From contig NZ_AUBQ01000013.1 in assembly GCF_000429325.1 (NCBI RefSeq), positions 62,001 to 126,000 of the forward strand: a DNA stretch of 64,000 nucleotides. Direction: 5' to 3'. How positions within the stretch are numbered: position 1 is the stretch's first letter; each line of letters begins with the position of its first letter. The DNA comes from Fundidesulfovibrio putealis DSM 16056. Lineage in GTDB: Bacteria; Desulfobacterota; Desulfovibrionia; Desulfovibrionales; Desulfovibrionaceae. This document shows, in pieces, positions 54,747-63,109 of the stretch. Under the pieces are notes generated by a model. It searched no databases. It was not told where the DNA came from and saw only the letters and a program-made list of their open reading frames with translations. A program made the translations under genes and the position numbers.

Positions 54747-56675
54747 CTACTCCTCCTCCAACGTCGACAAATCCCCCGGAGCCGCGCCCGTCTCTTCAGC
54801 CTTCAGGAGCCGTCGCAAAATCTTGCCGCTCTTGGTGTGGGGCAGCTTCTCGCGGAACGCGATGGCCTTTATCGCCACGAACGGCCCGAGTTCGCGCTTC
54901 ACGTGGCTGGTCAGGTTCTTTATCAACTCGTCCTCGCTGTCGAAGTCCTTCTCCCACTCCTCGGCGCGCACCACGAAGCATTTGGCGGCCTCCCCTTTGA
55001 TGGGGTCCGGCACGCCGATCACCGCCGCCTCGATCACGGCCTTGTGCGCCATGAGCGCGGCCTCAACCTCTGCCGGTCCGATGCGGTGCCCGCCGATGTT
55101 CAGCACGTCGTCCGCGCGGCCCTGGAACCAGAAGTAGCCGTCCTCGTCCTTTCTGGCCACGTCGCCCGCGAAGTACATTCCCGGAATCTTGTCCCAGTAG
55201 GCCTTGCGATAGCCCTCGTCGTCGTCGAACAGGGTGCGCGCCATGGCGGGCCAGGGCTTCTTCACCACCACGAACCCGCCCTTGTCCGGGCCTGCGGGGT
55301 TGCCGTGGCGGTCCACCACGTCCACGTCCACGCCGGGCAGGGGCCGCCCCGCCGAGCCGGGCTTAAGAAGCGAGATGGGCAGCGGCGACACCATGAACAT
55401 GCCGGTCTCGGTCTGCCACCAGGTGTCCAGGAGCGGGCATTCGCTGCGCCCGATGTACTTGTGGAACCAGACCCAGGGTTCGGGGCCGATGGGCTCTCCG
55501 ACACTCCCCAACAGCCGCAGCGTCGAGAGGTCGTGCTTCTTGGGATACTGCGAGCCGTAGCGCATGAGCATGCGGATGAGCGTGGGCGTGGTATACAGGA
55601 TGGTCACGCCGTAGCGGGCCACGATGGCCCAGAGGCGGTCGGCCTGGGGATAGAGGGGGTGGCCCTCGTAGAGCACCACGGTGGTCCCGGCCATGAGCGG
55701 CCCGAACACCACGTAGCTGTGGCCGGTGATCCAGCCGGGGTCTGCGGTGCAGAAATAGAGGTCCGTGGGTTTCACGTCCATGACCCAGCGGTAGGTGGAG
55801 TGCACGCCCACCATGTAGCCGCCGTGGGTGTGCATCAGGCCCTTGGGCTTGCCCGTGGCCCCGGAGGTGAACAGCAGGAACAGCGGGTCCTCGGCGTCCA
55901 TGACCTCGGTGGGGGCCTGGGTGTGCTCCTGGCGCAGCAGGTCCTCGTAGCGCAGGTCGCGCGGCTCCACCATGTCCAGTTCGACGCCCGCGCGGTGCAC
56001 CACGATGACGCTCTCCACGCAGTCGCAGTTCTGGCCGAACAGGGCCTCGTCCACCACGGACTTCAGGTTTATCACCCGCCCGTTTCGGTAGAAGCCGTCG
56101 GCGGTCACGATGATTTTCGGCTGGCAGCTCTCGATGCGCTCACGAAGCGAACGGGCGGAATATCCGGCGAACACCAGGGTCTGGACCGCGCCGATCTTGG
56201 CGGCGGCCAGCATGGTGATGACCGTCTCGGGCAGCGGCGGCAGATAGATGAGGATGCGGTCGCCCTTCTGCACACCCATGGCGCGCAGCGCATTGGCCAG
56301 ACGGCAGACCTCGCGGAACAACTCATAATAGGTATATTTGCGGCACTCGCCGGACTCGCCTTCCCAGATGATGGCCAGCTTGTTCTTGTTGGCGGTGAGG
56401 ATATGGCGGTCCAGGGCGTTGTGGACCAGGTTGCACTTGCCGCCCAGGAACCATTTGTAGAAGGGCGGGTTGGACTCGTCGAGCACCTGGTCCCACTTCT
56501 CGAACCAGTCCAGTTCGGCGGCCTGCTCTTCCCAGAAGAGGCGATAGTCGGCGTCAGCGAGCTTCTGGGCGGCCCGCAGTTCGGGCTGGCCCATGTTGGC
56601 CTCGCGCACCACCTGGGGCAGGGGGCGGAAGACGCGCTCCTCCCTGAGCAAGCTATCTACGAGGCCGGTTTCCAT
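54747..56675 (-). CDS. acs: Acetyl-CoA synthetase (AMP-forming)
   Basis: 642 aa, full length. Acyl-adenylate motif LFTSGATGKPKGLMHTH (near 268), WWQTETGMFM (A5), YFAGDVARKDEDGYFWFQGRADDVLNIGGHRIGP (hinge and A8), and the acetylatable lysine in PHTKSGKILRRLL. Activates acetate to acetyl-CoA with ATP. Follows the LytTR regulator by 127 bp on the same strand, with a mini-palindrome cluster between. Confidence 0.94.
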   Translation of the reverse strand: METGLVDSLLREERVFRPLPQVVREANMGQPELRAAQKLADADYRLFWEEQAAELDWFEKWDQVLDESNPPFYKWFLGGKCNLVHNALDRHILTANKNKLAIIWEGESGECRKYTYYELFREVCRLANALRAMGVQKGDRILIYLPPLPETVITMLAAAKIGAVQTLVFAGYSARSLRERIESCQPKIIVTADGFYRNGRVINLKSVVDEALFGQNCDCVESVIVVHRAGVELDMVEPRDLRYEDLLRQEHTQAPTEVMDAEDPLFLLFTSGATGKPKGLMHTHGGYMVGVHSTYRWVMDVKPTDLYFCTADPGWITGHSYVVFGPLMAGTTVVLYEGHPLYPQADRLWAIVARYGVTILYTTPTLIRMLMRYGSQYPKKHDLSTLRLLGSVGEPIGPEPWVWFHKYIGRSECPLLDTWWQTETGMFMVSPLPISLLKPGSAGRPLPGVDVDVVDRHGNPAGPDKGGFVVVKKPWPAMARTLFDDDEGYRKAYWDKIPGMYFAGDVARKDEDGYFWFQGRADDVLNIGGHRIGPAEVEAALMAHKAVIEAAVIGVPDPIKGEAAKCFVVRAEEWEKDFDSEDELIKNLTSHVKRELGPFVAIKAIAFREKLPHTKSGKILRRLLKAEETGAAPGDLSTLEEE

Positions 56676-56737
56676 GCATCACTCCTGCGTTTTCTCCAAA
56701 CCGCCGAGCCGCGTCCGGCGCGTCGGCATCTCGACAC

Positions 56738-56796
56738 CCCCCTATCGAGGGGTCCAGGGCAGAGCCCTGGTGGGGGCGGGGGCGAAGCCCCCCGAA
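56738..56796 (-). repeat. Mini-palindrome cluster between LytTR and acs genes
   Basis: CCAGGGCAGAGCCCTGG and GGGGGCGAAGCCCCC, followed by A-rich DNA on the plus strand. Same family as the clusters at 24259 and 48783. It lies 6 bp after the LytTR stop and may serve as its terminator. Confidence 0.75.
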
Positions 56797-56802
56797 AAAA
56801 AT

Positions 56803-57675
56803 TTACAGTCCCAGCACCTGTTTCAATTCGCCTATCCTGCGCCTGCTGATGGGCAGCTCGATGCGGGTCTTGCCCTGAGTGCGCAGCATGAACTGGCCTC
56901 CGGGGAGGCTTGCGATCTCGGTGACGGCTTCCAGGTTCACCAGGAATTTGCGGTGCACGCGGAAAAATCCGTGCGGCCCAAGTCGTTCCTCCAGGTTCTT
57001 CAGCCTGTAGGAGGTCAAGTACTTCTGCTGCGCCGTGTGCACGAAGGAGTAGTCCTCGTAGGCCTCCACGAAGAGGATGTGCGGATAAGGCAGCAGCAGG
57101 GTGCGCCCGTCCAGGGAGATGGGCAGCTTGTCGATGTCCACGGTTTTTTTCTTCTGGGTGAGGTCCCAGGCCTGCTTGAGGGCGGAGATGAAGGGACCTT
57201 CCTCGTGCTCCTCGATGGGAAGCGACAGGGTCTGCTGGTCCTCCTGGGCGCTGGGGGAGCGCTCCTCGGGCCAGGCCCCGGCGGGCTGGGCCTGCTTGAA
57301 GCCGGGGGAGAGCCCTTTCAGGCGCTCAAGCGTGCGCTCCAGGCGCTCGGGAGCCACGGGCCAGATGAGGTAGTCCGCCGCGCCCAGTTCGAAGGCCTTG
57401 TAGGCCAGGGATTCATCGTCCGCCACGAACACCAGGGAGGGGCGGTTGCGCCGCGAGGCAAGAATCTGGGCCAGCTCCATGCCGGAGGTGGGGCCTGGAA
57501 GATCGGGGCTCAGAAAGAACACGCCGTAGGGGATGGCTTCCAGCATCTCCAGGGCCTCGAAGGCCGTGGCCGCCGCGCCCAGCACGCGCAGGGATTCCAC
57601 GCCCGCCAGAATCTGGCGCAGCCCGGCCCGCACGGCGGGGTCGGCGTGGACGATGAGGGTCTTGACCTGCGACAT
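56803..57675 (-). CDS. LytTR-type regulator with degenerate receiver
   Basis: 290 aa. The N-terminal CheY-like fold has the acidic pair reduced to HAD (residues 10-12), and the phosphoacceptor site reads FFLSPDLPG, with Ser56 where Asp is expected and Asp58 two residues on. A charged linker (about 125-180) leads to a LytTR DNA-binding domain (190-288: VEAYEDYSFVHTAQQKYLT, RLGPHGFFRVHRKFLVNL, ELPISRRRIGELKQVL). Phosphorylation-independent control is likely. No histidine kinase nearby; acs is the obvious candidate target by position. Confidence 0.88.
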   Translation of the reverse strand: MSQVKTLIVHADPAVRAGLRQILAGVESLRVLGAAATAFEALEMLEAIPYGVFFLSPDLPGPTSGMELAQILASRRNRPSLVFVADDESLAYKAFELGAADYLIWPVAPERLERTLERLKGLSPGFKQAQPAGAWPEERSPSAQEDQQTLSLPIEEHEEGPFISALKQAWDLTQKKKTVDIDKLPISLDGRTLLLPYPHILFVEAYEDYSFVHTAQQKYLTSYRLKNLEERLGPHGFFRVHRKFLVNLEAVTEIASLPGGQFMLRTQGKTRIELPISRRRIGELKQVLGL

Positions 57676-57876
57676 CGAGAAAACTCCCGTATTCCCGTCT
57701 AGGTAGCGGGAATCGGCTCAAGCCGCAACCTTCCGCACGAAAACTGCGGACCATTCGACAAATTCGCCGCACTCCTTGCCAATAGATGGCTCACCCATAT
57801 ATAGAATGCTTCAATAGGGTCAGAAGGGATGAAGCAACGGCGGGATTCCGCATTGCAGCCTGATCCGGGAGTACCC

Positions 57877-58275
57877 ATGAACACGAGACTAGTCGCCGCG
57901 TGCGCGCTTGCCGCGCTGCTGATGGCCCCTGATGCGGGCTGGACCAAGAAGAAGGACAAGGACAACGACCACTGGGACGCCACCGGCCAGCCCCAGCCTC
58001 CCGGCCAGGTGAAGAAGCAGGGCGGAGGCCCTCCGCCCTGGGCTCCGGCGCATGGCTACCGGGCCAAGCAGCAGTATTTCTACTACCCCAGGTACAACGT
58101 CTACAAAGACCCCGTGAGCGGACTGTTCTTCTCCTTCCATGGCGGGGCATGGCACAAGGGGGATCTTCCTGGCAACGTGAACCCCAGGCACCTTGGGCGA
58201 AACTACCGCATCGAGGGCGACCTGGACGAACCCTACCGGGGCAACAACAGCCATAAGAAGAAGTACAGGCCCTGA
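57877..58275 (+). CDS. Small exported protein, 132 aa
   Basis: ATG 57877 chosen as the first Met with a signal peptide (RLVAACALAALLMAPDAGW); the ORF extends 16 codons upstream without one. Mature part: a basic Lys/Asp stretch (KKKDKDNDHW), a Pro/Gly-rich linker, and a Tyr/aromatic-rich core (QQYFYYPRYNVYKDPVSGLFFSFHGGAW). Basic C-terminus. Family not recognised. Divergent from the LytTR gene. Confidence 0.7.
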   Translation: MNTRLVAACALAALLMAPDAGWTKKKDKDNDHWDATGQPQPPGQVKKQGGGPPPWAPAHGYRAKQQYFYYPRYNVYKDPVSGLFFSFHGGAWHKGDLPGNVNPRHLGRNYRIEGDLDEPYRGNNSHKKKYRP

Positions 58276-58856
58276 CGCGGTGCGCGGACACGCCCGCGCT
58301 TCGCCTTTCTCCATCCCAGCAGGCCGGGGGCGCTTCATCCGTTCGGAACGCGCCCCGGCCTGCCCATCCCCGCTTCCTTCGACAAGTCGTGAAGCCGAAA
58401 TCCGCTCCGAGATACCCAGCCCGGCGGTGAACTCCCGCCTGAATGCCTGACGAGAGTCCCGGCGGCCTCGCCTTGGGCCAGGAGCCACCCAGCTCGCCCT
58501 CCACCAGCTGAAGACCTCGCCCAACAGCAACGGTAAACTGCACATACCACCAGGAATTGCCCCCGGCTGAACAAAACCAACAAAAAACTGCAAAAAACAC
58601 ACGCTTACTAATTTCAAGCACAATACAAAACGTTGCGACATTACGCGCACAAAACAACATATACGCACAACTTGAAAACCATATTCAGCATTATGAAGTC
58701 TGCACCGCCGAGAACATGACAACGAACAACCGTTTCGATTATAAGTTACCGCTATTTGTCGTCAATCTTTACACAATTTCGCTGATCATTACACAACACA
58801 CCAAACCATACTGGAGCGGTATCAATCCAAATATCCGCAATCCTTCACTGCGCCCA
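58276..58856. other. AT-rich region without a clear gene
   Basis: From about 58555 to 58960 the base composition drops well below that of the neighbourhood. A 102-codon ORF (58557-58865, TTG start) exists but has only a weak RBS and no recognisable domain. It may be a long 5-prime region of the PEP-CTERM gene or foreign DNA. Confidence 0.45.
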
Positions 58857-58873
58857 GTGGCATGAAATTCGCT
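58857..58873 (+). promoter_or_regulatory. Candidate sigma-54 promoter for the PEP-CTERM gene
   Basis: GTGGCATGAAATTCGCT: GG at -24 and GC at -12 with the required 10-nt spacing, TGGCATG matching TGGCACG with one change and TCGCT matching TTGCT with one change. About 95 bp upstream of the start. Confidence 0.5.
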
Positions 58874-58965
58874 GCACACTCTACATTGCCACAGTTGCAC
58901 GACTCACTGCAAAGTTGTGAATACCAATCCATGACGTATCACGCTTTAACTGGAGGTCATGCATT

Positions 58966-59715
58966 ATGAGCAGAGCACATGTTTGGATTCAAATCGCCGC
59001 CACGATGATTGGCATCTCTCTGTTTTCTTCAACGCACTGTTACTCGGCAGTACTTTGGGACACGGGACCCGCCTCCGGCACAATCTACTCCTATCCCGGG
59101 GTCTACCCTTACGGCTTCACCCTCCAGGGCGGGCAGTACGCGCAATACGCCGCCGGGAGGCTGGACCTGACGGAAACCACCACAGTGACGAGGGTCGAGG
59201 GATGGATGGCCACGGACGGCAGCTACTATGACGGCGCAGGATGGAACACCATGAACCTGGCTGGGGGGAAGCTGACCATCGGGATTTACGACATCGACAA
59301 CATCACCTGGCTCCCGACCACGCTCCTGTACCGGTCCTCGTCCTTCAACCTGGCTGACGGCTCACAACCGGGCTGGTACGGGGCAGCCCTCAGCAAGACC
59401 CTTGGCCCAGGCTATTACTACGTCTCCTTCGAACCCACCGACGAGACCTTCACCGGAGTCCTGTCCACATTGCACTGGCGCAACGACCTGGGCCTCTACC
59501 CGCCAGCCTGGCCCGCCAACCCCATGCCCGATTACACCTACTACTATGGGAGCGCATGGCATTCCTATGGAGGAGTGTACAACACCGTGGGCATGCGCAT
59601 TGAAGGAACCCCAGGCGCCCAGCCGCCCGGGGCGGTTCCTGAACCGGCAACCGTGGCGCTCCTGGCGCTCGGACTGGCAGGACTGTTCGTGCTTCGTAAC
59701 AGGTATTTCGCCTGA
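58966..59715 (+). CDS. PEP-CTERM exosortase-sorted exported protein
   Basis: 249 aa. Signal peptide (IAATMIGISLFSSTHCYS, about 9-27); a Tyr/Gly/Trp-rich beta-type mature domain with no catalytic motif; C-terminal tripartite sorting signal VPEPATVALLALGLAGLFVL plus a basic RNRYFA tail. RBS ggagg is nine bases from ATG 58966. Processed by an exosortase encoded elsewhere and probably displayed in extracellular polysaccharide. Terminator-like hairpin at 59760. Confidence 0.92.
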   Translation: MSRAHVWIQIAATMIGISLFSSTHCYSAVLWDTGPASGTIYSYPGVYPYGFTLQGGQYAQYAAGRLDLTETTTVTRVEGWMATDGSYYDGAGWNTMNLAGGKLTIGIYDIDNITWLPTTLLYRSSSFNLADGSQPGWYGAALSKTLGPGYYYVSFEPTDETFTGVLSTLHWRNDLGLYPPAWPANPMPDYTYYYGSAWHSYGGVYNTVGMRIEGTPGAQPPGAVPEPATVALLALGLAGLFVLRNRYFA

Positions 59716-59759
59716 CACGCTCGCACGCGGCACGTAATCCGGCAGGATACGGCTTGAAC

Positions 59760-59799
59760 GACGCCGCCCGCCTCCGACGTGTCGGAGGCGGGCGGCGTC
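59760..59799. terminator. 19-bp perfect hairpin after the PEP-CTERM gene
   Basis: GACGCCGCCCGCCTCCGAC and its complement flank a 2-base centre. Strong but without a T-run on the plus strand; likely transcription stop or mRNA 3-prime protection. Confidence 0.6.
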
Positions 59800-59972
59800 A
59801 CGAGGCCAAGCCCACCCGAGATTGACGCAGGCGCCCCGCCCCTCCCTTGGCCGTCCACCCCGGCCGACGCCCCCGCTGCAGGCAGTTGCCGGGAAGCCCC
59901 GGCTTTGTGTAGGCTGTTTCGGCATGTCTCGTGCGGCCGCCTTCCCGGCCGCACCCATGCACGGGAGGCGTC

Positions 59973-60881
59973 ATGAACAGTTCCAGGGCATGGGTATTCG
60001 GACTCCTAGGCGTGGCGGCGCTGGCAGTTCTTCTGTATTTCGTGGGAGGCAGTCGGCAGGGCCTGCGCGTGGAGGAGCTGCTGGCCACGCAGGTGCGAAA
60101 GGGCCAGGTGGTTGCCCAGATGCGCATCGACCTGCTTACGGCGGTGGAGGCGGAGAAGAACGTGCTCCTGGCGGGAACGGTCCAGGCCGCAGGCGACTTC
60201 GCGGACAAGGCCCGCAAGGCCTCCGACGCTGTGGAAAAAGGGCGCGTGGAGCTCGAAGCCATCTCCCGGCGAGACGACATCGCGCCCCAGACCGAGCTGC
60301 TGGCGCAGTTCAGCAAGGCCTGGACGGAATTTCGCACCATCGACGCCGTGTTGCTGGAACTTGCGGTGCAAAAGACCAACGACCAGGCCGCGCGGCTCTC
60401 GGCCACCCGCGGGCTGGACCTGCTCCTCTCGTTCCAGAAATCGCTCGAATCGGCCATGTTCCGTGGCCCACAAGGGGCGACGGGCTCGCAGTTCCTGCCC
60501 GTGCAGTGCTTCAAGGCCTATGCCGGAGCGGCCACCGTTCTCGGGCTGCAGGCCCCTCACATCGCTGAATCCGTCGATGCGAACATGGACGCCCTGGAGG
60601 CCCGCATCGCCGCAGCCGCCGCCCAGACGCGCGCCGCGCTGGACGCCGCCCAGTCCGCTGCGCCGGGTTCCGCCAAGGCCGACCTGGCAGAAGCCCGCGC
60701 CGTGTTCGGGGAGTTCATGGCCGTGAACGCGAAGATCATCGCGCTGTCGCGCATCAACTCGGACGTGAAGTCGCTGGCGCTGTCCATGGAGCGCAAGCGC
60801 ATGGTGGCCGCCAGCTGCCTGGATACGTTGGGGGAGCTTCAGGACAGCATCAACGAGCGGCTGTCCAAGGCCCGGCGCTAG
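59973..60881 (+). CDS. Membrane-anchored four-helix-bundle sensor-like protein without output domain
   Basis: 302 aa from ATG 59973 (gggagg upstream). One N-terminal membrane segment (WVFGLLGVAALAVLLYFV, residues 6-23), followed by an all-helical extracytoplasmic domain resembling the ligand domain of MCPs (RIDLLTAVEAEKNVLLAG, FSKAWTEFRTIDAVLLEL). It ends without HAMP, kinase or methyl-accepting part. Might be a free-standing sensor or a scavenger of a ligand; partner unknown. Confidence 0.7.
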   Translation: MNSSRAWVFGLLGVAALAVLLYFVGGSRQGLRVEELLATQVRKGQVVAQMRIDLLTAVEAEKNVLLAGTVQAAGDFADKARKASDAVEKGRVELEAISRRDDIAPQTELLAQFSKAWTEFRTIDAVLLELAVQKTNDQAARLSATRGLDLLLSFQKSLESAMFRGPQGATGSQFLPVQCFKAYAGAATVLGLQAPHIAESVDANMDALEARIAAAAAQTRAALDAAQSAAPGSAKADLAEARAVFGEFMAVNAKIIALSRINSDVKSLALSMERKRMVAASCLDTLGELQDSINERLSKARR

Positions 60882-61190
60882 GGCGCATGAGCAGGAACAT
60901 TCTGTAATTATTGGTTGTTTTCGCACAAGAAAGCCTCCGGCGGCCAAAGGGGCGAGCCCCTTTGGAATCCCGTATGGGTCTGCGTGGAGAGTTGGCTTTG
61001 CAGTGGGGATGCGACACTGAAGCAGTGCGCCAAAGGCGACTGGCAGGCTTTTGAGACGTCGATTTTTGCACCCTGTTCAACAAACGCACTGGCAAGGCGC
61101 AGGAAGAAGCCAATCCTGATGCGAATTGAACATACGTGAGGGTTTGGCTTTTTCCAGGCAACGCAGCCTGCGATGATTTTCAACAGGCTG
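60882..61190. other. 309-bp gap, repeat only
   Basis: Holds a CCTCCGGCGGCCAAAGG repeat (60932-60970) and otherwise ordinary sequence with no ORF or hairpin I can support. Confidence 0.5.
60932..60970 (+). repeat. CCTCCGGCGGCCAAAGG-type palindromic repeat, copy 3
   Basis: GCCTCCGGCGGCCAAAGGGG then CGAGCCCCTTTGGAATCC; arms CCAAAGGGGC/GCCCCTTTGG. Closest to copy 1 at 7836-7870. Confidence 0.75.
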
Positions 61191-61643
61191 CTAGCGCAGC
61201 CCCCGGCTGGTCAGAAAGATATCCAGGCTGTTGGCGAAGGCCTGCCGGTCGCGCTGGCTGAGCGGCGGCGGCCCGCCCGTGTTCACCCCGGCGCTGCGCA
61301 ACTCGCTCAGAAGGTTGCGCATGGTCAGGCGGCTCTGGATGGTGTCCTTGGTGTAGAGCTCCCCCCTGGGATTCAGGGCGTGGGCGTCCTTCTCGATCAC
61401 CTTGGCGGCCAGGGGGATGTCTGCCGTGATCACCAGATCCCCCGCCTCCACCATCTCCACGATGGCCTCGTCCACCACGTCGAACCCCTGCCCCACCCGG
61501 ATGGTGCTGATGTACTCCGAGCCGGGAACCTGAAGTATCTTGTTGGCCACCAGGGTCAGGCGCAGGCGAAGGCGCTGGGCCGCCCGGAACAGGATCTCCC
61601 GGATGGGGCCGGGCAGCGCGTCGGCATCGACCAGAATATGCAT
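61191..61643 (-). CDS. YaiI/YqxD family (DUF188) protein
   Basis: 150 aa, expected length. Family signatures: [20 protein letters not shown] at the start, [43 protein letters not shown] and [16 protein letters not shown]-like fold of unknown function, possibly nuclease related. 44 nt downstream of the ywbE-like gene, so probably cotranscribed. Confidence 0.92.
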   Translation of the reverse strand: MHILVDADALPGPIREILFRAAQRLRLRLTLVANKILQVPGSEYISTIRVGQGFDVVDEAIVEMVEAGDLVITADIPLAAKVIEKDAHALNPRGELYTKDTIQSRLTMRNLLSELRSAGVNTGGPPPLSQRDRQAFANSLDIFLTSRGLR

Positions 61644-61687
61644 TGAGTCTCCCGCGCCTGGGCGCGATGTGATGGTGTCGGGCGCAC

Positions 61688-61882
61688 TCAGCCCAGAATC
61701 TGGCGCACCCGGCCAACGTCGCCGCTTGCCAGGCGCACCTTGATCCCGCGCGTATGCACCGCCGCCGAGGTGAGGATGTCCTTGACCACGCCCTCGGTGG
61801 TCTTGCCGGTGCGCTGGTCCTTCTTGAGCACGATCAGCACCCGAAGGCCGGGGCGGATGTCCTTACGCTGCGTTCCATTCAT
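61688..61882 (-). CDS. YwbE family protein (DUF2196)
   Basis: 64 aa, typical length. [40 protein letters not shown] with [21 protein letters not shown] matches the YwbE family throughout. RBS caggag before ATG 61882. Small KOW-like barrel, role unknown. Starts 32 bp from a heptamer repeat array. Confidence 0.9.
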   Translation of the reverse strand: MNGTQRKDIRPGLRVLIVLKKDQRTGKTTEGVVKDILTSAAVHTRGIKVRLASGDVGRVRQILG

Positions 61883-62242
61883 GTGCGGCTCCTGAATGCA
61901 TGCCGACGGACAGGGCTGTCGGCTGTCGGCTGTCGGCTGTCGGCTGTCGGCTGTCGGCTGTCGGCTGTCGGCTGTCGGCTGTCGGCTGTCGGCTGTCGGG
62001 GAGCTTCTATCTTCCTTGGCGCGCCCCGTCGACTGCTTCCTGACCGCCTTGGCCAGCTTCCGTCCCGCACATCGGCATGCAAATCCCCCCTATTGCCTTA
62101 TATGCAGAGGCAAAGACCATCGACATTATCTATTGTACACATCGACTAGCCCAATATAGCCTCCCGCCGACCTCGCAGGCCCGGCGGTCGTCCCGCCGCC
62201 ATCCTGCCGACATTCCTTTCGATTCATCACCAGGAGCGGGCA
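61883..62242. other. 360-bp intergenic region with heptamer array
   Basis: Between the divergent ywbE-like and ModA-like genes. Apart from the GGCTGTC array (61914-61997) it contains an AT-richer part (62080-62160) that could host the ModA-like promoter. Confidence 0.6.
61914..61997. repeat. Heptanucleotide tandem repeat, 12 copies
   Basis: The unit GGCTGTC is repeated 12 times without interruption (84 bp). A 7-nt unit would shift frame by one if inside a gene; here it lies upstream of both divergent genes. Prone to slippage, so copy number may vary between strains. Confidence 0.97.
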
Positions 62243-63109
62243 ATGAACAACGCGGACGGCACGAACTGCCGCAGAAACTTCCTGAAGACCATGGCCGGAT
62301 CAGCGGTGGCCCTGGCCGGGCTCGGCGCGCCGCTGCCCCAGGCCCGCGCGGCCGCATACTCCCAGAATCTCTTGCAGGTATGGTCCTGCGGCGGGCTGGC
62401 CGAGGCCATGAACCCGGCAAACGAGCTCTTCGAGAGCCGCACCGGCGTGCGCGTGAGCTACACCGGGGCCTTCGCGGCGGCGCTGGGCAAGTCGCTCCTG
62501 GGCAGCTCCACCACCGAGGTCTTCGCGGGCCGCGTGCTGGACCTGGCCAAGAAGCTGCGCCAGTCCGGCAAGATGACCTCCTTCAAGCCCCTGTGCTTCA
62601 CCAGCTATGTCATGGTCACCCCCAAGGGCAACCCGGCCCGCATCGAGAAGATCGAGGACATGGCCCGCCCCGGCGTCAAGGTGGTGCTCGCGCCCGAAGC
62701 CTCGCCCCCCGGCGGCGCGGCGGCCATCAATGTGCTCAAGAAGGCCGGCATCCACGACGCGGTGATGAAGAACTGCGTGACGCTCGGCTCCTGCGTGCAG
62801 CGCACCATGGATGACGTGATCTCCGGCAAGGGCGACGTGTCCATCGTGGAGCTGCGCGTCACGCGCATCCCCCAGTTCTCCGGCAGGGTGGACGTGGTGG
62901 AGTTCCCCGAGGCCCTGTTTCCGCCGCCGCCCCTGACCTTCACCGTGGGCGTGATGAAGCACGCCAAGGACCCCAAGCTGGCGGGCGACTATGCGGAGTT
63001 CCTGACCTCCCCCGAGGGGCAGGCCTTCTTTGAACGGGCCGGATTCATCCCGGCCATCTCCGACAAGGGCATGGCCCTGGTGGAGAAGCTGGGGGTCAAG
63101 GATGCCTGA
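62243..63109 (+). CDS. Tat-exported ModA-like substrate-binding protein
   Basis: 288 aa. Twin-arginine signal CRRNFLKTMAGSAVALAG (residues 9-26), then a periplasmic-binding fold II of the molybdate/extracellular solute type (LLQVWSCGGLAEAMNPANEL; MVTPKGNPARIEKIEDM; VEFPEALFPPPPLTFTVGVMK; ADYAEFLTSPEGQ-type end). Four Cys in the mature protein (SCGG, LCF, NCVTLGSCV) are unusual. No ABC permease follows; instead an Fe-S membrane protein overlaps its end by 8 nt. RBS aggagcggg. Substrate unknown. Confidence 0.82.
   Translation: MNNADGTNCRRNFLKTMAGSAVALAGLGAPLPQARAAAYSQNLLQVWSCGGLAEAMNPANELFESRTGVRVSYTGAFAAALGKSLLGSSTTEVFAGRVLDLAKKLRQSGKMTSFKPLCFTSYVMVTPKGNPARIEKIEDMARPGVKVVLAPEASPPGGAAAINVLKKAGIHDAVMKNCVTLGSCVQRTMDDVISGKGDVSIVELRVTRIPQFSGRVDVVEFPEALFPPPPLTFTVGVMKHAKDPKLAGDYAEFLTSPEGQAFFERAGFIPAISDKGMALVEKLGVKDA

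Noticed and set aside
58557-58865. 102-codon ORF upstream of the PEP-CTERM gene
   Set aside because: TTG start with a weak RBS, no domain, and simply open because the region is AT-rich; treated as leader DNA.
61914-61997. Possible CRISPR array
   Set aside because: Contiguous 7-bp tandem units without spacers, so it is a simple sequence repeat.
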